From Tetmemena sp. SeJ-2015 (lineage: Eukaryota; Ciliophora; Spirotrichea; Sporadotrichida; Oxytrichidae): a stretch of DNA of 64,000 nt. Location of the stretch: the NCBI GenBank assembly GCA_027382625.1, contig JAJKFJ010021767.1:186001-250000 (forward strand), given 5' to 3'. This document shows positions 25,672-34,640 of this stretch, piece after piece. The notes under the pieces were generated by a model. The model worked only from the letters and a program-made list of their open reading frames with translations. It had not been told where the DNA came from and made no database searches. Position 1 is the stretch's first letter, and every line of letters begins with the position of its first letter. Made by a program: the position numbers and the translations under genes.

Positions 25672-26108
25672 TTATTAAATTAGAAAGTTAAAATTCAGGC
25701 GCACCACCGGCACTGGGCACCGCCCTTTCCCTGAAGGGGGTTGGGCTGCTCACTGGAGAGATAATCAAAGGTAGGGGTTTCCCCACTACCCTCCTAATCC
25801 TTGTGGGGCGGGGAAAGGCGAGATCTAGGGGCAAACACTCAGTCATGCAGCTGACAGCGAAGCCAGACGCTACGGAGCACGATTTGCTCCCGGTCCAAAG
25901 CTCCCGGTTTTTTTTTTCCCCCTTTTTAGGTTTTTTAGATGGTTGCAGAACCCGGGGGCTTCTGCTGAAGGGGAGGTGGGTGCCACGTGTTTAATATCCC
26001 TATTCGGGTGGTAGGTTTGTGTGCGTCACAGCAATATCATTGACGTCACGGCCTATCTTATTTATGCCGGGGGCCCTTTAATTCCCTTAATTATTAATTA
26101 TTATTATT
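25672..26108 (+). mobile_element. GC-rich SINE/short LINE-like retroelement with (ATT)n tail
   Basis: This insert of about 440 bp has a base composition unlike everything around it (runs such as GGGGCGGGG and CCGGGGGC). It has no convincing long protein. Its 3' end is TTTATGCCGGGGGCCC followed by an (ATT)n microsatellite. It is bounded by a 15-17 bp direct repeat. Long target duplications with a simple 3' tail are the mark of target-primed reverse transcription by a LINE or its SINE partner. The insertion sits at the 3' end of the FCP1-like gene. I did not find convincing pol III A and B boxes, so SINE versus 5'-truncated LINE is open. Confidence 0.65.
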
Positions 26109-26125
26109 ATTAATTTGAGATTCTA
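26109..26125 (+). repeat. Target-site duplication, right copy
   Basis: Same 17 bases as 25655-25671, immediately after the (ATT)n tail. Confidence 0.7.
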
Positions 26126-26420
26126 AGAAAATTTGTGGATCGAAACTCTTTATCCTTTAGCAAGAGCATTAAGACTTTTCATGATATTTTTCATCATGAG
26201 GGTTGAGTCTCCTCCCATCCCATCTGCTGAAAGCTTTACTTGCTGATACATTTGTAGTTACAAGGACTCAAGCTCTTCTTCTTTGCTCTCACTCTTTTAG
26301 CCAAACCTCTCTTTATCGCATCTTGTGATGAGGCGTCCATGATTTAGATGCTCAGATAAAACCCCAATTACCCAAGGTGAGTGATTGAGTTAAGGTATGA
26401 GAAATTTGCAGATTTAATTA
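26126..26420 (-). other. Possible 3' end of a minus-strand gene or gene fragment
   Basis: The minus strand is open in one glutamine-code frame, giving NHGRLITRCDKERFGQK, LESLQLQMYQQVKLSADGM and MKNIMKSLNALAKG. The amphipathic character looks protein-like, but no stop, start or family could be fixed. The frame would run into the neighbouring retroelement. It may be the end of a gene interrupted by the 25672 insertion or a decaying fragment. Confidence 0.3.
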
Positions 26421-26911
26421 CACGTGAAAATGATCAATAGAGTCGTTTGACCTGATCCCTCTATCCAAGCCAGATCATAAAAATGGCGAGCTCCACTCTG
26501 ATGGAACCATTGATCCCCATCTTATCTCATATGTTCTCTCTGCTTTCTCGCTCTTCGCCATCGCCAATTGCTGTTTAGCTCTCAATTTCTACGTCAGGTC
26601 CCGCATTGACTGACCTGACAGGGCTCCTCCCTGATGTGAAGTAGTTGATGCATGCCGAGAGCGTAATAGCATTCTTTGTTGTGAATAGCGATAGCCAATT
26701 TTCCGAGCCTCCCCCTTTATTATTAACTTAATAATTATAATGTCTAATTCAAACGGGTTGGCATGAAAGCAGAGAGAGATATATAAAGATGCGATATGGT
26801 TTCCCTCTTTAAAAGCTCGACCCCTCCAGATCTGAGTTCTCGAGGATAGGCCTATTTATTTATGCCGGGCCCTTTTTCCCCTTAATTATTATTATTATTA
26901 TTTACTAGTTC
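26421..26911 (+). mobile_element. Repeat cluster including a second copy of the retroelement 3' end
   Basis: Bases 26849-26911 read GGCCTATTTATTTATGCCGG followed by GCCC, T/C-rich bases and an (ATT)n tail. This closely matches the 3' end of the element at 26050-26108. A separate stretch (about 26421-26745) is GC-rich and ends in an ATT-rich run. It also contains a 7-bp inverted repeat, GTCAGGT at 26593 with ACCTGAC at 26613. Together they suggest two further truncated or related insertions. I found no target duplications for these. Confidence 0.5.
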
Positions 26912-26989
26912 TCATTTTTAAGTTAAGTATTTTAGCTTTGGTTATTTTCTCTCTATAAACTTGGATAGTTAAAACTTCCTTGTGGGTAA

Positions 26990-27365
26990 AGTGGTTATTT
27001 TTACTTGCTCTCGTCTTTTTGTTCTTCATTATATCTTAGCCTATTTATTCTTGATGAAGTAGGAAAATCAGAATTTATCTAGGGAGAACTCCGTTATTTT
27101 AAAGGGTTCTCTTTTTTTTATTCTAAATTTTATTTTGGCTTGTTTATTCTATATGAAGGAGGAAAATCTGAATTTTTCTATTGATTACTCTATTATTTTT
27201 ATGAGTTATCATGTTTTTATTCTAAATTTTATCTTAGACGGCTAATTCTTGATGAATTAGGAAAATCAGAATTTATTTGTAGATTACTCTATTATTTTTA
27301 TGAGTAATCATGTTTTTATTCTACGTTTTATGTTGGCCTGTTTATTCTCGATGAAGGAGGTTAGT
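26990..27365 (+). repeat. 99-bp tandem repeat, about 3.5 copies
   Basis: The core TTGATGAAGTAGGAAAATCA and its variants recur at 27051, 27150, 27249 and 27348, exactly 99 bp apart. Each is followed by a segment like ATTACTCTATTATTTTTATG and by TTTTATTCTA. Copies differ by about 10-20%. There is no coding frame. Minisatellite-like arrays of this kind are typical of germline-limited DNA. Confidence 0.8.
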
Positions 27366-27875
27366 CAAATAAATCTTAGCAGAAAACTATTAAGTTTACT
27401 AGTTATCATACCTACTGAATTCAATCTTCGGAAAGGATTCCATTGATTAGAAAATTTGGCATTCATTACTTGAATTTATAGCTTTATTAAAGTTAGACTT
27501 TACATATTAGGACTCACTAAAATAACTTCGCTAACTTTGCTGATGTGTTTTCTTTGATGGGCAATTATGCTTATCCTGTGGGCTGCAAGCCTTGCAGTAG
27601 AATAGCAAACAATGCTCGCATTTGATGAATTAAATAGGAGGGAGTTTGCAAAAAGGGCATTATAAAAATTTTTTTTCAGGAGATAGGTATTTTTAGAAAT
27701 TTTTTTTAAAGAAAATTTTTTTGGAAAAATTTGATTTAATTTTGGATTTAAAAACTAGGGGTTTTGAGAGATATTTTTTATAAGTGCCTTTAAGTTTATA
27801 AATTATAGAAAGCTTGGGTTTTTTCCTTCTCAATTAAGATCTTCATCAAAGCAATTTAAAAAAAACCCCCTAAAA
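27366..27875. other. AT-rich non-coding DNA in the germline-limited block
   Basis: Very AT-rich sequence with poly-T and poly-A runs and scattered GGGG/CCCC tracts. No reading frame longer than about 50 codons is credible on either strand, and I saw no clear repeat. Confidence 0.5.
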
Positions 27876-27935
27876 TGATAAGAAAAGTGAAAAAAAGTTG
27901 TTTAATTTAATTTCTTTATTAATACTTTAATCATG
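27876..27935 (+). repeat. Left terminal inverted repeat
   Basis: Pairs with 28974-29034. The inner end of both repeats is an ATCATG/CATGAT hexamer. Confidence 0.8.
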
Positions 27936-28032
27936 CTAAATTTTTAAAAACCCCAAAAAAGGGGAATCTAAAATCTTTTAGGAAGGTGACCTTTAGTCTG
28001 TTCAATTCTCTGATTTTTTTCCCCCTTTTTAT

Positions 28033-28955
28033 TCAATAATGAGTGTTAGGTTTCATAGGTTTTTGATTATTATCCTAACTTTTTTAAAGGGTTTTATACC
28101 TTTTCTATCTTACAAGTCTTGTTGCGAATTTTATTGCATCATCTTTACTTTTACACTAGTAGTATTCCTCTGGTTTTATATCGCATTCAAGTATGATTGC
28201 AACTATAGACCAAATGTCCACTGCACTGAACCGTTGAGCCAAGTCTGTCTCTATGGGAAGTAGCTGCAGTTCCTTGCACCGATGCTCCTCAATGTTTTCT
28301 CTCTTACAACTCTGTTGAAGTCTATCACAGTTGCTCTGACTGGTCAAAGTTTATCATGATGTTCTTGGCTTGAGATTCTGTGCACGAATCCAACTCATGC
28401 AACTTCCATCATCCTCTAACGAGGTCAGTGAGAATAGCACTAAGCTAGTACTTGTTGCGCCTCGTGCTGAGAAATTCTCTTAGTGGATCTCCCATTTAGG
28501 AAGGCGAATGGCGATGTAATCATGATCGATAAGAACACCAGCAAGATGAAGAACGTACTTCAAGTTTTTGTCCCTCGCTTCTCTCAATTTCAACGATAGA
28601 TGTTTGCTACAGTCTACGAAGAGATCTTGAGATAAGGAAACTATCTATGGAAGATCTTCGCGCGCTACTCCAAACTGAAGTGCGCTTAGTGGCGAAGAGT
28701 TTGAGGATCAATCAAATAATTGATATGCACATCTTGAAACTTAGAAGTGCGATGAGGAACAGCTGCAACTCCTAACTTTCTCATCTGCAAAGCAACTTTC
28801 AAATGCGAGAGTATAGTGCGCGCTGGCACTCTCAACATTTTTGCGATGGAGTTGATGTTGAGAACTGGCTATTACTACTGATAAGAGTGACTACATCCAT
28901 ACCTTAGAGTCAAAATGAAACTGAGATAGGATGGATCATGTAGTTATTTTTGAGT
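28033..28955 (-). pseudogene. Decayed IS630/Tc1-mariner transposase
   Basis: The minus-strand frame, broken by at least three frameshifts and TGA codons, begins with a helix-turn-helix: INSIAKMLRVPARTILSHLK. It continues with LEQRAKIFHRQFPYLKISSQ, a segment characteristic of ciliate IS630-type transposases that lies before the DDE core. The last part has ELQLLPIETDLAQRF and DIWSIVAIILECDIKPEEYY, recalling the LLP-YSPDLNPIE-WS segment around the last catalytic acid. The DDE residues cannot all be placed. It sits between the matching terminal repeats. Confidence 0.7.
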
Positions 28956-28973
28956 AATTTCGCGTTTGACTCG

Positions 28974-29034
28974 CATGATTATAAGTATTAATAAAGAAAT
29001 TAATTATACACAACTTTTTTTCACTTTCTTATCA
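28974..29034 (-). repeat. Right terminal inverted repeat
   Basis: Inverted complement of 27876-27935; ends TTCTTATCA just before ATATAGGG. Confidence 0.8.
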
Positions 29035-29046
29035 TATAGGGTTTTT

Positions 29047-29224
29047 AATCTGTTTTTCTTTCTCATGTTAAGCAATCTGTTTCTCTCTCTCTAATTTAGC
29101 AATCTTTTCTTTCTCTTGTTAAGTAATCTTTTCTCTCTCTAGTCAAGCAATCTGCTTTTCTCTCTCTAATTTAGCAATCTTTTCTCTCTCTAGCTAGGCA
29201 ATCTTTTCTCTCTATAGCTATGCG
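29047..29224 (+). repeat. 24/27-bp pyrimidine-rich tandem repeat, 7 copies
   Basis: Units of the form AATCTTTTCTCTCTCTAG plus TCAAGC alternate between 24 and 27 bp. Seven copies begin at about 29047, 29074, 29101, 29125, 29149, 29176 and 29200. The longer units carry three extra bases (AATCTG...). The array abuts the right end of the transposon. Confidence 0.8.
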
Positions 29225-29838
29225 ATCTTTTCATCCTATTATATTTTATTTCTATTTAAATTGGCGACCTTTTACTCCTAGTTTTATATTGTTTTCTTGT
29301 ATTGCTCTATCTTTTGTTTATTAGTTTGAATACAGCAGCCCATTTCTAAAGTAATTATCGCTTATATTTGAATGCAAAAATTGATAAAATTGTCAATAGA
29401 TTTAATGGAAAATATCAGTTTTAGTCTAACTCATATTAAATCTAAAGCAATTTATATTTTTGCAAGGATTTTATGCAAGAGTGAAATAATCTCAGATTTT
29501 AAGGTTCACAGAAAAAGGTTAATTTTTTTACCCATCATATCTAAATGCAGATCATGAGTGTTTGAGTGAAATATTTCACTCTCATAAACTAGCGTCCCCT
29601 ATTTATCAATATAAGAAATCACAAATATAATTTATATTCTCAACAATAATACCAATTTTGAGGTAATCTTAAATTAAATTAATAATTTTCCATATCAAAG
29701 CCTTTTAATAAGAAAAAGCAAAATTTTAAAATTTATGAAATTATAAAGATAATCAAAATTTTTAGGGGGGATTTAGGGGTTAAAATTTTTAAAAGGATTT
29801 AAAAAAGTTAGAAATTATAATTAGATTAACTTCTTGAA
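29225..29838. other. AT-rich non-coding flank
   Basis: AT-rich with runs such as AAAATTTTTAGGGGGG. It has one short standard-code frame of about 60 codons with no protein-like character. No repeat is evident. It probably contains the boundary between germline-limited DNA and the following gene. Confidence 0.45.
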
Positions 29839-32115
29839 ATGGCTTAGTTAGGAATCAGAGGGGACTTTGAGAATATGTCTCTTAGAGGAGGGTAAGACCA
29901 AGGACCCATACTCAAAATATATGTCACCATGAGGAAAGATTATGACAGCGATATCGATTACAAAAGACTTACCTTAATGATTGACAGTAAGAAACAAAAG
30001 CCTCAAATATCGATATAAACAATCATCGTTTTTACTTAATTATGAAATTTTAGGTCAGTCTAAAATCGCAGATCTCAAAAGAAAAATTGAAAAAGAGTTC
30101 ACCGATCTCTTCCCAAATGAACCTCCTTTTGTCGTTGCAAAGCTTGAGGATGAGTATGGCTATTCTCTGAGTAACTCTTCGAGAGTAGGAGATTTTCTTA
30201 AATACGGAGATAGAATAGTTGCCTAGCCTGAGCTCTTGATCGACCCTTCTCGAAGATAAGTAGATCCAAGCGGAAATATTGCTCTGCATGGAGGATCTAA
30301 CACAGAGGAATTAGTTATTATGCTCCAGAATCTGCAAACTACGATAGTCTCAAAGATAGCGATGAGTCAGATTTAAGAATATCCTAACACTGTTTAGTTG
30401 CTTGAGCTTATTATTCCCTTAGGCTTTAACCCAAACAAGCAAGTTATTCATAACATCTGCTTGATCTTATCTAGGTCAATTGACTTTCAAAATGTAAGGG
30501 TCTTCGATGAACCCATCAATAGGAATCTACTAGACTTGATTCTATTGATGGTATAGCTATGGATCACAGAGTATGTTGAATAAGACAGTTTCATCTTAGG
30601 CTCTGTAGTAGAGTTGATAGAGATCCTAATTCACTCAAGTGGATTTTGGGCTGCCTTTAAGGGGATGCCTGTAACCGCCCGACTTCTGAATATGTCTAAG
30701 AGACCAAGCATGAATGCCTTTGTCAAGACTAAGATTATATCGATCGTAACTGCTATCTCAAAGCCCTCTCATTCTATGGTGAGACCACCTTCTCCTAGCT
30801 AGGAAAGAGCTATAGCTAGAGGAATGAGATAAAATGCCTCTAATCCTTATTCGGAGGAACATAAAATGGGAGGTACATCTTAGTCCTACGAACTTGATAC
30901 TGCTTATAATAAAAGAGCTGGTGATAACTCTTTTTCAAGATAACCATAAAGCTTAAGCAAACCCTACACAGACAGAATCGTTTAATCAAGAGAGAGATAG
31001 AGAATAAATATCCCTTATCAAAATTATGATCCTGGAAATCCTCATGTTCAATTCAATAAGCAAATCGATTACGAAACTAATGTTGAAGTGTCATAGAGAA
31101 GACCTCCTTCGAATGATCTTTTCAACAGACCTGTAGACTAACTCCAAGCGAGAAGTAATTTACAAGACCCGGGAGTCTTTAATAAGCATCAAAACTTGTC
31201 TGATAAAATCCAAGTTCCTTTGAACGATTCTCTAATAAGTGACTATTGCCAAATGCTAACACCGGAGAACTCAAAGGAGATTCAAGCTTTTGCTCTTTAA
31301 TCTCTAGAGCCTATGATAGATGATATAATCAGGAGAATAATGAGCTCGACAGATCTCTTACTCTCTGCCTTCTCCCTAATTGAATACTACAACTTTCCCT
31401 TTGAAATTCAGCAAGCTCAGTTTAAGATTCTCAGAAGATGGCAGATACTATGACAGAGGCAAGAGCCATGGATTTGATTAGAAGAAATGGCCTCTCTAAA
31501 CTTATTCAAGCCTACCCTAAGCATAACCCTCGCTTCTAGCCAGTGGTATCAAACCTCATCTCTAAGGTAGTTCAAAACGGAAAGAGAAATTTCGATGTGA
31601 AGTCTCTCTTCGCTCTAACTCAGACCAGCCTTCCAAATATCCAAGAGCTAGGAATGAAGGCTCTAGTAACTCTCTCTGAGAACAAGGAGGAGACAAAGGT
31701 GAATCAAGAATACCTTAGAGCGATAGACGCTGAGTTTGAAAATTTCATCCCTCACATAATTGATATGACTAAGAACCACTAGAAGTACTCTGATGATTTG
31801 AGACTGAGTGCTCTTCAAATTTTGGCAAATTTAGCTCTGAGAGATTACCTTCGACCTCAGATATTCTCTCATAAAGGAATGGAGCTGTTCTTAGACCACA
31901 TTAGAAAGACCAATGCAAGTTTCCAAACTATGCAATAGAATGAGGCTATGAGGATTGCAGCCAAGGGGCTAGTGAATCTAGTTTCAAATAGGAGGGATAT
32001 GAGACTGCAAGTGGTGGCAGAGTTGACTGATGAAATAAAGAAGATTTATAGGAATGAACTAGATCCCATCGTTGCAGCCTATATTCAGACACTTTTGCAC
32101 TAGCCTCCTTCTTGA
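29839..32115 (+). CDS. ARM/HEAT-like helical-repeat protein
   Basis: The protein starts MAQLGIRGDFENMSLRGGQD. A GT-AG intron (about 29987-30053) lies in the N-terminal domain, which reads ILKIYVTMRKDYDSDIDYKR then SKIADLKRKIEKEFTDLFP and resembles a ubiquitin-like or doublecortin-like fold (inference). Helical repeats follow, e.g. QLLELIIPLGFNPNKQVIHN, a disordered middle, then ARM-like C-terminal repeats: NIQELGMKALVTLSENKEET and LRLSALQILANLALRDYL. It ends at TGA after IQTLLHQPPS. A one-base break near 31440 interrupts LRRMADTMTEARAMDLI and looks like an indel. Probably a scaffold protein; no specific family assigned. Confidence 0.7.
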
Positions 32116-32229
32116 ATTATAAACTCTTATAAGTCCTTATTTCTTTCAAAACATTTTTAAAAAGTTAGCTTAAAAAGCCCATTGACTCTCTGTTCATATT
32201 TTTGTAAGCAAGATAGAGCTACATCTGCA

Positions 32230-32816
32230 ATGAACCTGAGAACTACAAGAGACAAGCCCACTCATCAATACTCTACTTAGAGACCTACCACAGGCCTGTA
32301 GCAAACTCACAATCATCAAAGTTAGAATCAAAATACTCAGAAGCAAGCCAGACCTGATTCTGCAAAGCACCTTTAGAGTCTAAGCCAAGTCCAGAGCAAA
32401 GCCAACCTTATAGCTAAGCCCTAAGAGTAGATAAAAACTATTAGCAATCCACAAACAGCTGCATAAACTCAGCGCCCTATAACAGCAGCTACTTCGAGCA
32501 CACGCATGTTCGCAAACAGTAGCCGTCGGGATCACTTGCAAGAGCTATTCGACAAGCTGAAGTTTGACAAGCATCCCTCGGCATCTACATACAAGACAGT
32601 CTATGGATTTAACGAGGAGCATAAGCAAGACCTAGGCTCACATGATTATGCTCACCACTATAAACAGGATAGATGGATCAAATAGAATTTGAGTAAAAAG
32701 GTTTTAATTTTTGCGAATACGAATACGAATATAAATTAGAATTAGAGTTTTTTTGTTAACTTTATAAATAATTAAGTATGGACAATCTACAATGAAGCGT
32801 ATGTGAGATTTAAGCA
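32230..32816 (+). CDS. Small unknown Gln/Thr-rich protein
   Basis: MNLRTTRDKPTHQYSTQRPT opens a Gln/Asn/Thr-rich half. It is followed by a conserved-looking C-terminal half: HLQELFDKLKFDKHPSASTY, VYGFNEEHKQDLGSHDYAHH and YKQDRWIKQNLSKK. A GT-AG intron of about 85 nt (32699-32776) precedes a last exon YGQSTMKRM-TGA. About 165 residues. The C-terminal half resembles small axonemal proteins, but I cannot name a family. Confidence 0.55.
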
Positions 32817-33296
32817 CCACCTAAGAAAGTGAGTACGCAAGTGAATTAGTGCGAAACTAGCCCTTCACTTACTTAAGTTTTAAGAATATTAACTCAATAA
32901 TTTGGACTTCCTCATTCGGAGGTTACAATTCAATCTAAATTGCTTTACTTGCAGTTTGAAGAGATTTTGATAGTGGTTCTCTATATAGAATTACGCAAAA
33001 CATTTTCCTAATTTTAAATACCACATCATTCTATCAATATCGATATTAATAGAATGGATGAATGCCAAAGTGCAATTAAAATTATTTATAATAAAATAAG
33101 CCAATTAGAATGAAAAAATAATAGCAAGTTACTCGGAATGAGCAGGAGGCGATCCTTAACATCTATGCGCAAAAACTGGCCTCCACCAATAAGCAAGATA
33201 GATAATTATATACTATCTTAGAGATCTGAAAATATGATAATAGAATCAAGATTTAATTAGTTAAAATACTATCACTACTTTTAATTAGCATCAATT
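32817..33296. other. AT-rich intergenic region
   Basis: Lies between convergent genes. It contains short palindromic AT sequences such as ATATCGATAT near 33040 but no coding frame or repeat that I can support. Confidence 0.45.
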
Positions 33297-34299
33297 CATT
33301 TAGCAACTTCACTATTTGTCTATTTAGCCTGCAATTCCTCTTCCTTAGAAAGCTTCTTTGTAGTCTCGTACTATTTCTTCTGCTCTCTGTTGAGTTCATC
33401 ATCTTGCGAGCCAATGTTTTGTTTCTCCATGAGCATCAGCAGCTTCTCCACCCTCTCTTGGAACTATATACAAATATATCAGCACTCTCCTCTTTACATT
33501 TACTTTGAACTTACATCTTCAATTTCTTCGTTGAACTCCTTCACAAATCCATCAATGAGCTCTCGTTCGTTAGTCTCTCCAGTCTATTCATATACAACGC
33601 GCACTTTGCTCTCTAGCAGCTGCAGGAACTCTCGCCAATTGCAAGAGCACAAGATTCGCTTACGGGTTGTGCGATAGCCTGAGGCAGCCAAGAATTCCTT
33701 CGCCTACTTCTCATCCAACTCATTCAGCTATAGGCAAACAGATTAATAAAGATCTTGATTATTACTTACACTTGTAAAATGTTAAAAAAGAATTAGCATA
33801 AACATTATAAAGACTTGTGAGGATGTTGATAATGAGTTGTCTTGAGAACCCATTCTCTAGCTTCTTCTCTGCCTCTAGGAAGATAGGGCCTAATTTATTG
33901 ACAGACTCCTAGCTCAGCTTTTCAGGCTTGTAGTTAAATTGATCTGGCAGTATGTACGTGACTGCTGTTGGGTTATACTTCAGCAGCCATCTACGCTTGT
34001 ATTTGTTCACAATCATAAGCATATAGAAAGACTCATTAGATTGTTGATGACTCTTTGCTTTCTGTTTTTGAACCAGTTGGAGAGTCGAGGCCAGTAGTAG
34101 TAAAGCGTGGAGAGCATGATTATGTAGAAGATGCGTCGCTTCTTTGTAGTAAAGAAGAGCAAGAACCGAGTCGCTAGTGGCTTCGCCAAATGAGCTTGCC
34201 TCTCATTGTAAAAGCATTTACTTATTATTATGATGATGCATTGTATTCCTTGATCCACAGCTTCATGGCTTTTCTTTGAGTCTAGAATAGATATGACAT
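33297..34299 (-). CDS. Unknown protein, about 300 residues
   Basis: The minus-strand gene starts MSYLFQTQRKAMKLWIKEYN. It continues through TKKRRIFYIIMLSTLYYYWP, NKYKRRWLLKYNPTAVTYIL, KLENGFSRQLIINILTSLYN and LNELDEKQAKEFLAASGYRT to an acidic coiled C-terminus ETTKKLSKEEELQAKQTNS ending at TGA. At least three GT-AG introns (e.g. about 33731-33774 and 33465-33514) and one short gap near 34205-34225 are needed. There is one hydrophobic stretch (IFYIIMLSTLYYYW). No family recognised. Confidence 0.5.
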
Positions 34300-34640
34300 T
34301 TCAAATAGATGCAAGTTACATAGTGCATGGTCAGCCTGTCAAAGCTAAAGGCTCTCCTTTGCAAACTGAGCAAGTTATTTGTGGACTTGGTGTATTATTA
34401 GTGTGTAGTAGCATTTTAGAGTTATGGTCTCAGCCTCTGCAGCTGGTTTTAACCATTACTAAGTTTAATTATTTACCTCAAATTTTACATTTATAATAAT
34501 CAACCAGTCACTTCAAAACTTAAACAGGCAATAAATTAATAAAGAGTGAGTGTAATAGTAGTCAGTTTAAGGAATTAAGTTTTGATAGAGAGAGATTATA
34601 AAAGATAATTAATTATAAATATATATCTAATTTGATAAAA
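34300..34640. other. Intergenic region with an unexplained GC-richer patch
   Basis: Bases 34300-34500 are less AT-rich than typical spacers. The minus strand there reads NTPSPQITCSVCKGEPLAL, which looks protein-like but could not be tied to a gene. The rest is AT-rich upstream DNA of ARP2. Confidence 0.3.

Larger units (their letters stand above)
27876..29034. mobile_element. IS630/Tc1-mariner-type DNA transposon with ~60-bp TIRs
   Basis: The left end 27876-27935 begins TGATAAGAAAAGTGAAAAAA. The right end 28974-29034 is its inverted complement across about 60 bp with a few mismatches and indels. TA lies just outside at both sides (CCTA on the left, TAGG on the right), as expected for this superfamily. 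The interior (about 1.04 kb) holds a single minus-strand transposase relic. The total of 1.16 kb is short for an active ciliate Tec or TBE element. The ends are not the C4A4 repeats of TBE elements, so it is another family. Confidence 0.8.

Noticed and set aside
25803..25994. Protein-coding gene inside the GC-rich retroelement
   Set aside because: The 63-codon frame is chance opening in GC-rich DNA and has no recognisable domain. The element structure explains the region better.
27841..27990. C4A4-like tracts as TBE transposon or telomere ends
   Set aside because: CCCCAAAAAAGGGG and AAAACCCCC occur near 27860 and 27950 but do not form (CCCCAAAA)n arrays. The true inverted repeats found here have a different sequence.
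29047..29224. CRISPR-like array
   Set aside because: The units are tandem with no unique spacers, and the host is a eukaryote.
29047..29224. IES pointers at the edges of the 24-bp array
   Set aside because: Any two units would serve as a pointer by chance, so no specific deletion can be inferred.
34293..34496. Small plus-strand protein gene upstream of ARP2
   Set aside because: The 67-codon frame has no support: no family, it overlaps the start of the minus-strand gene, and its composition is not distinctive. Kept only as an unexplained GC-richer patch.
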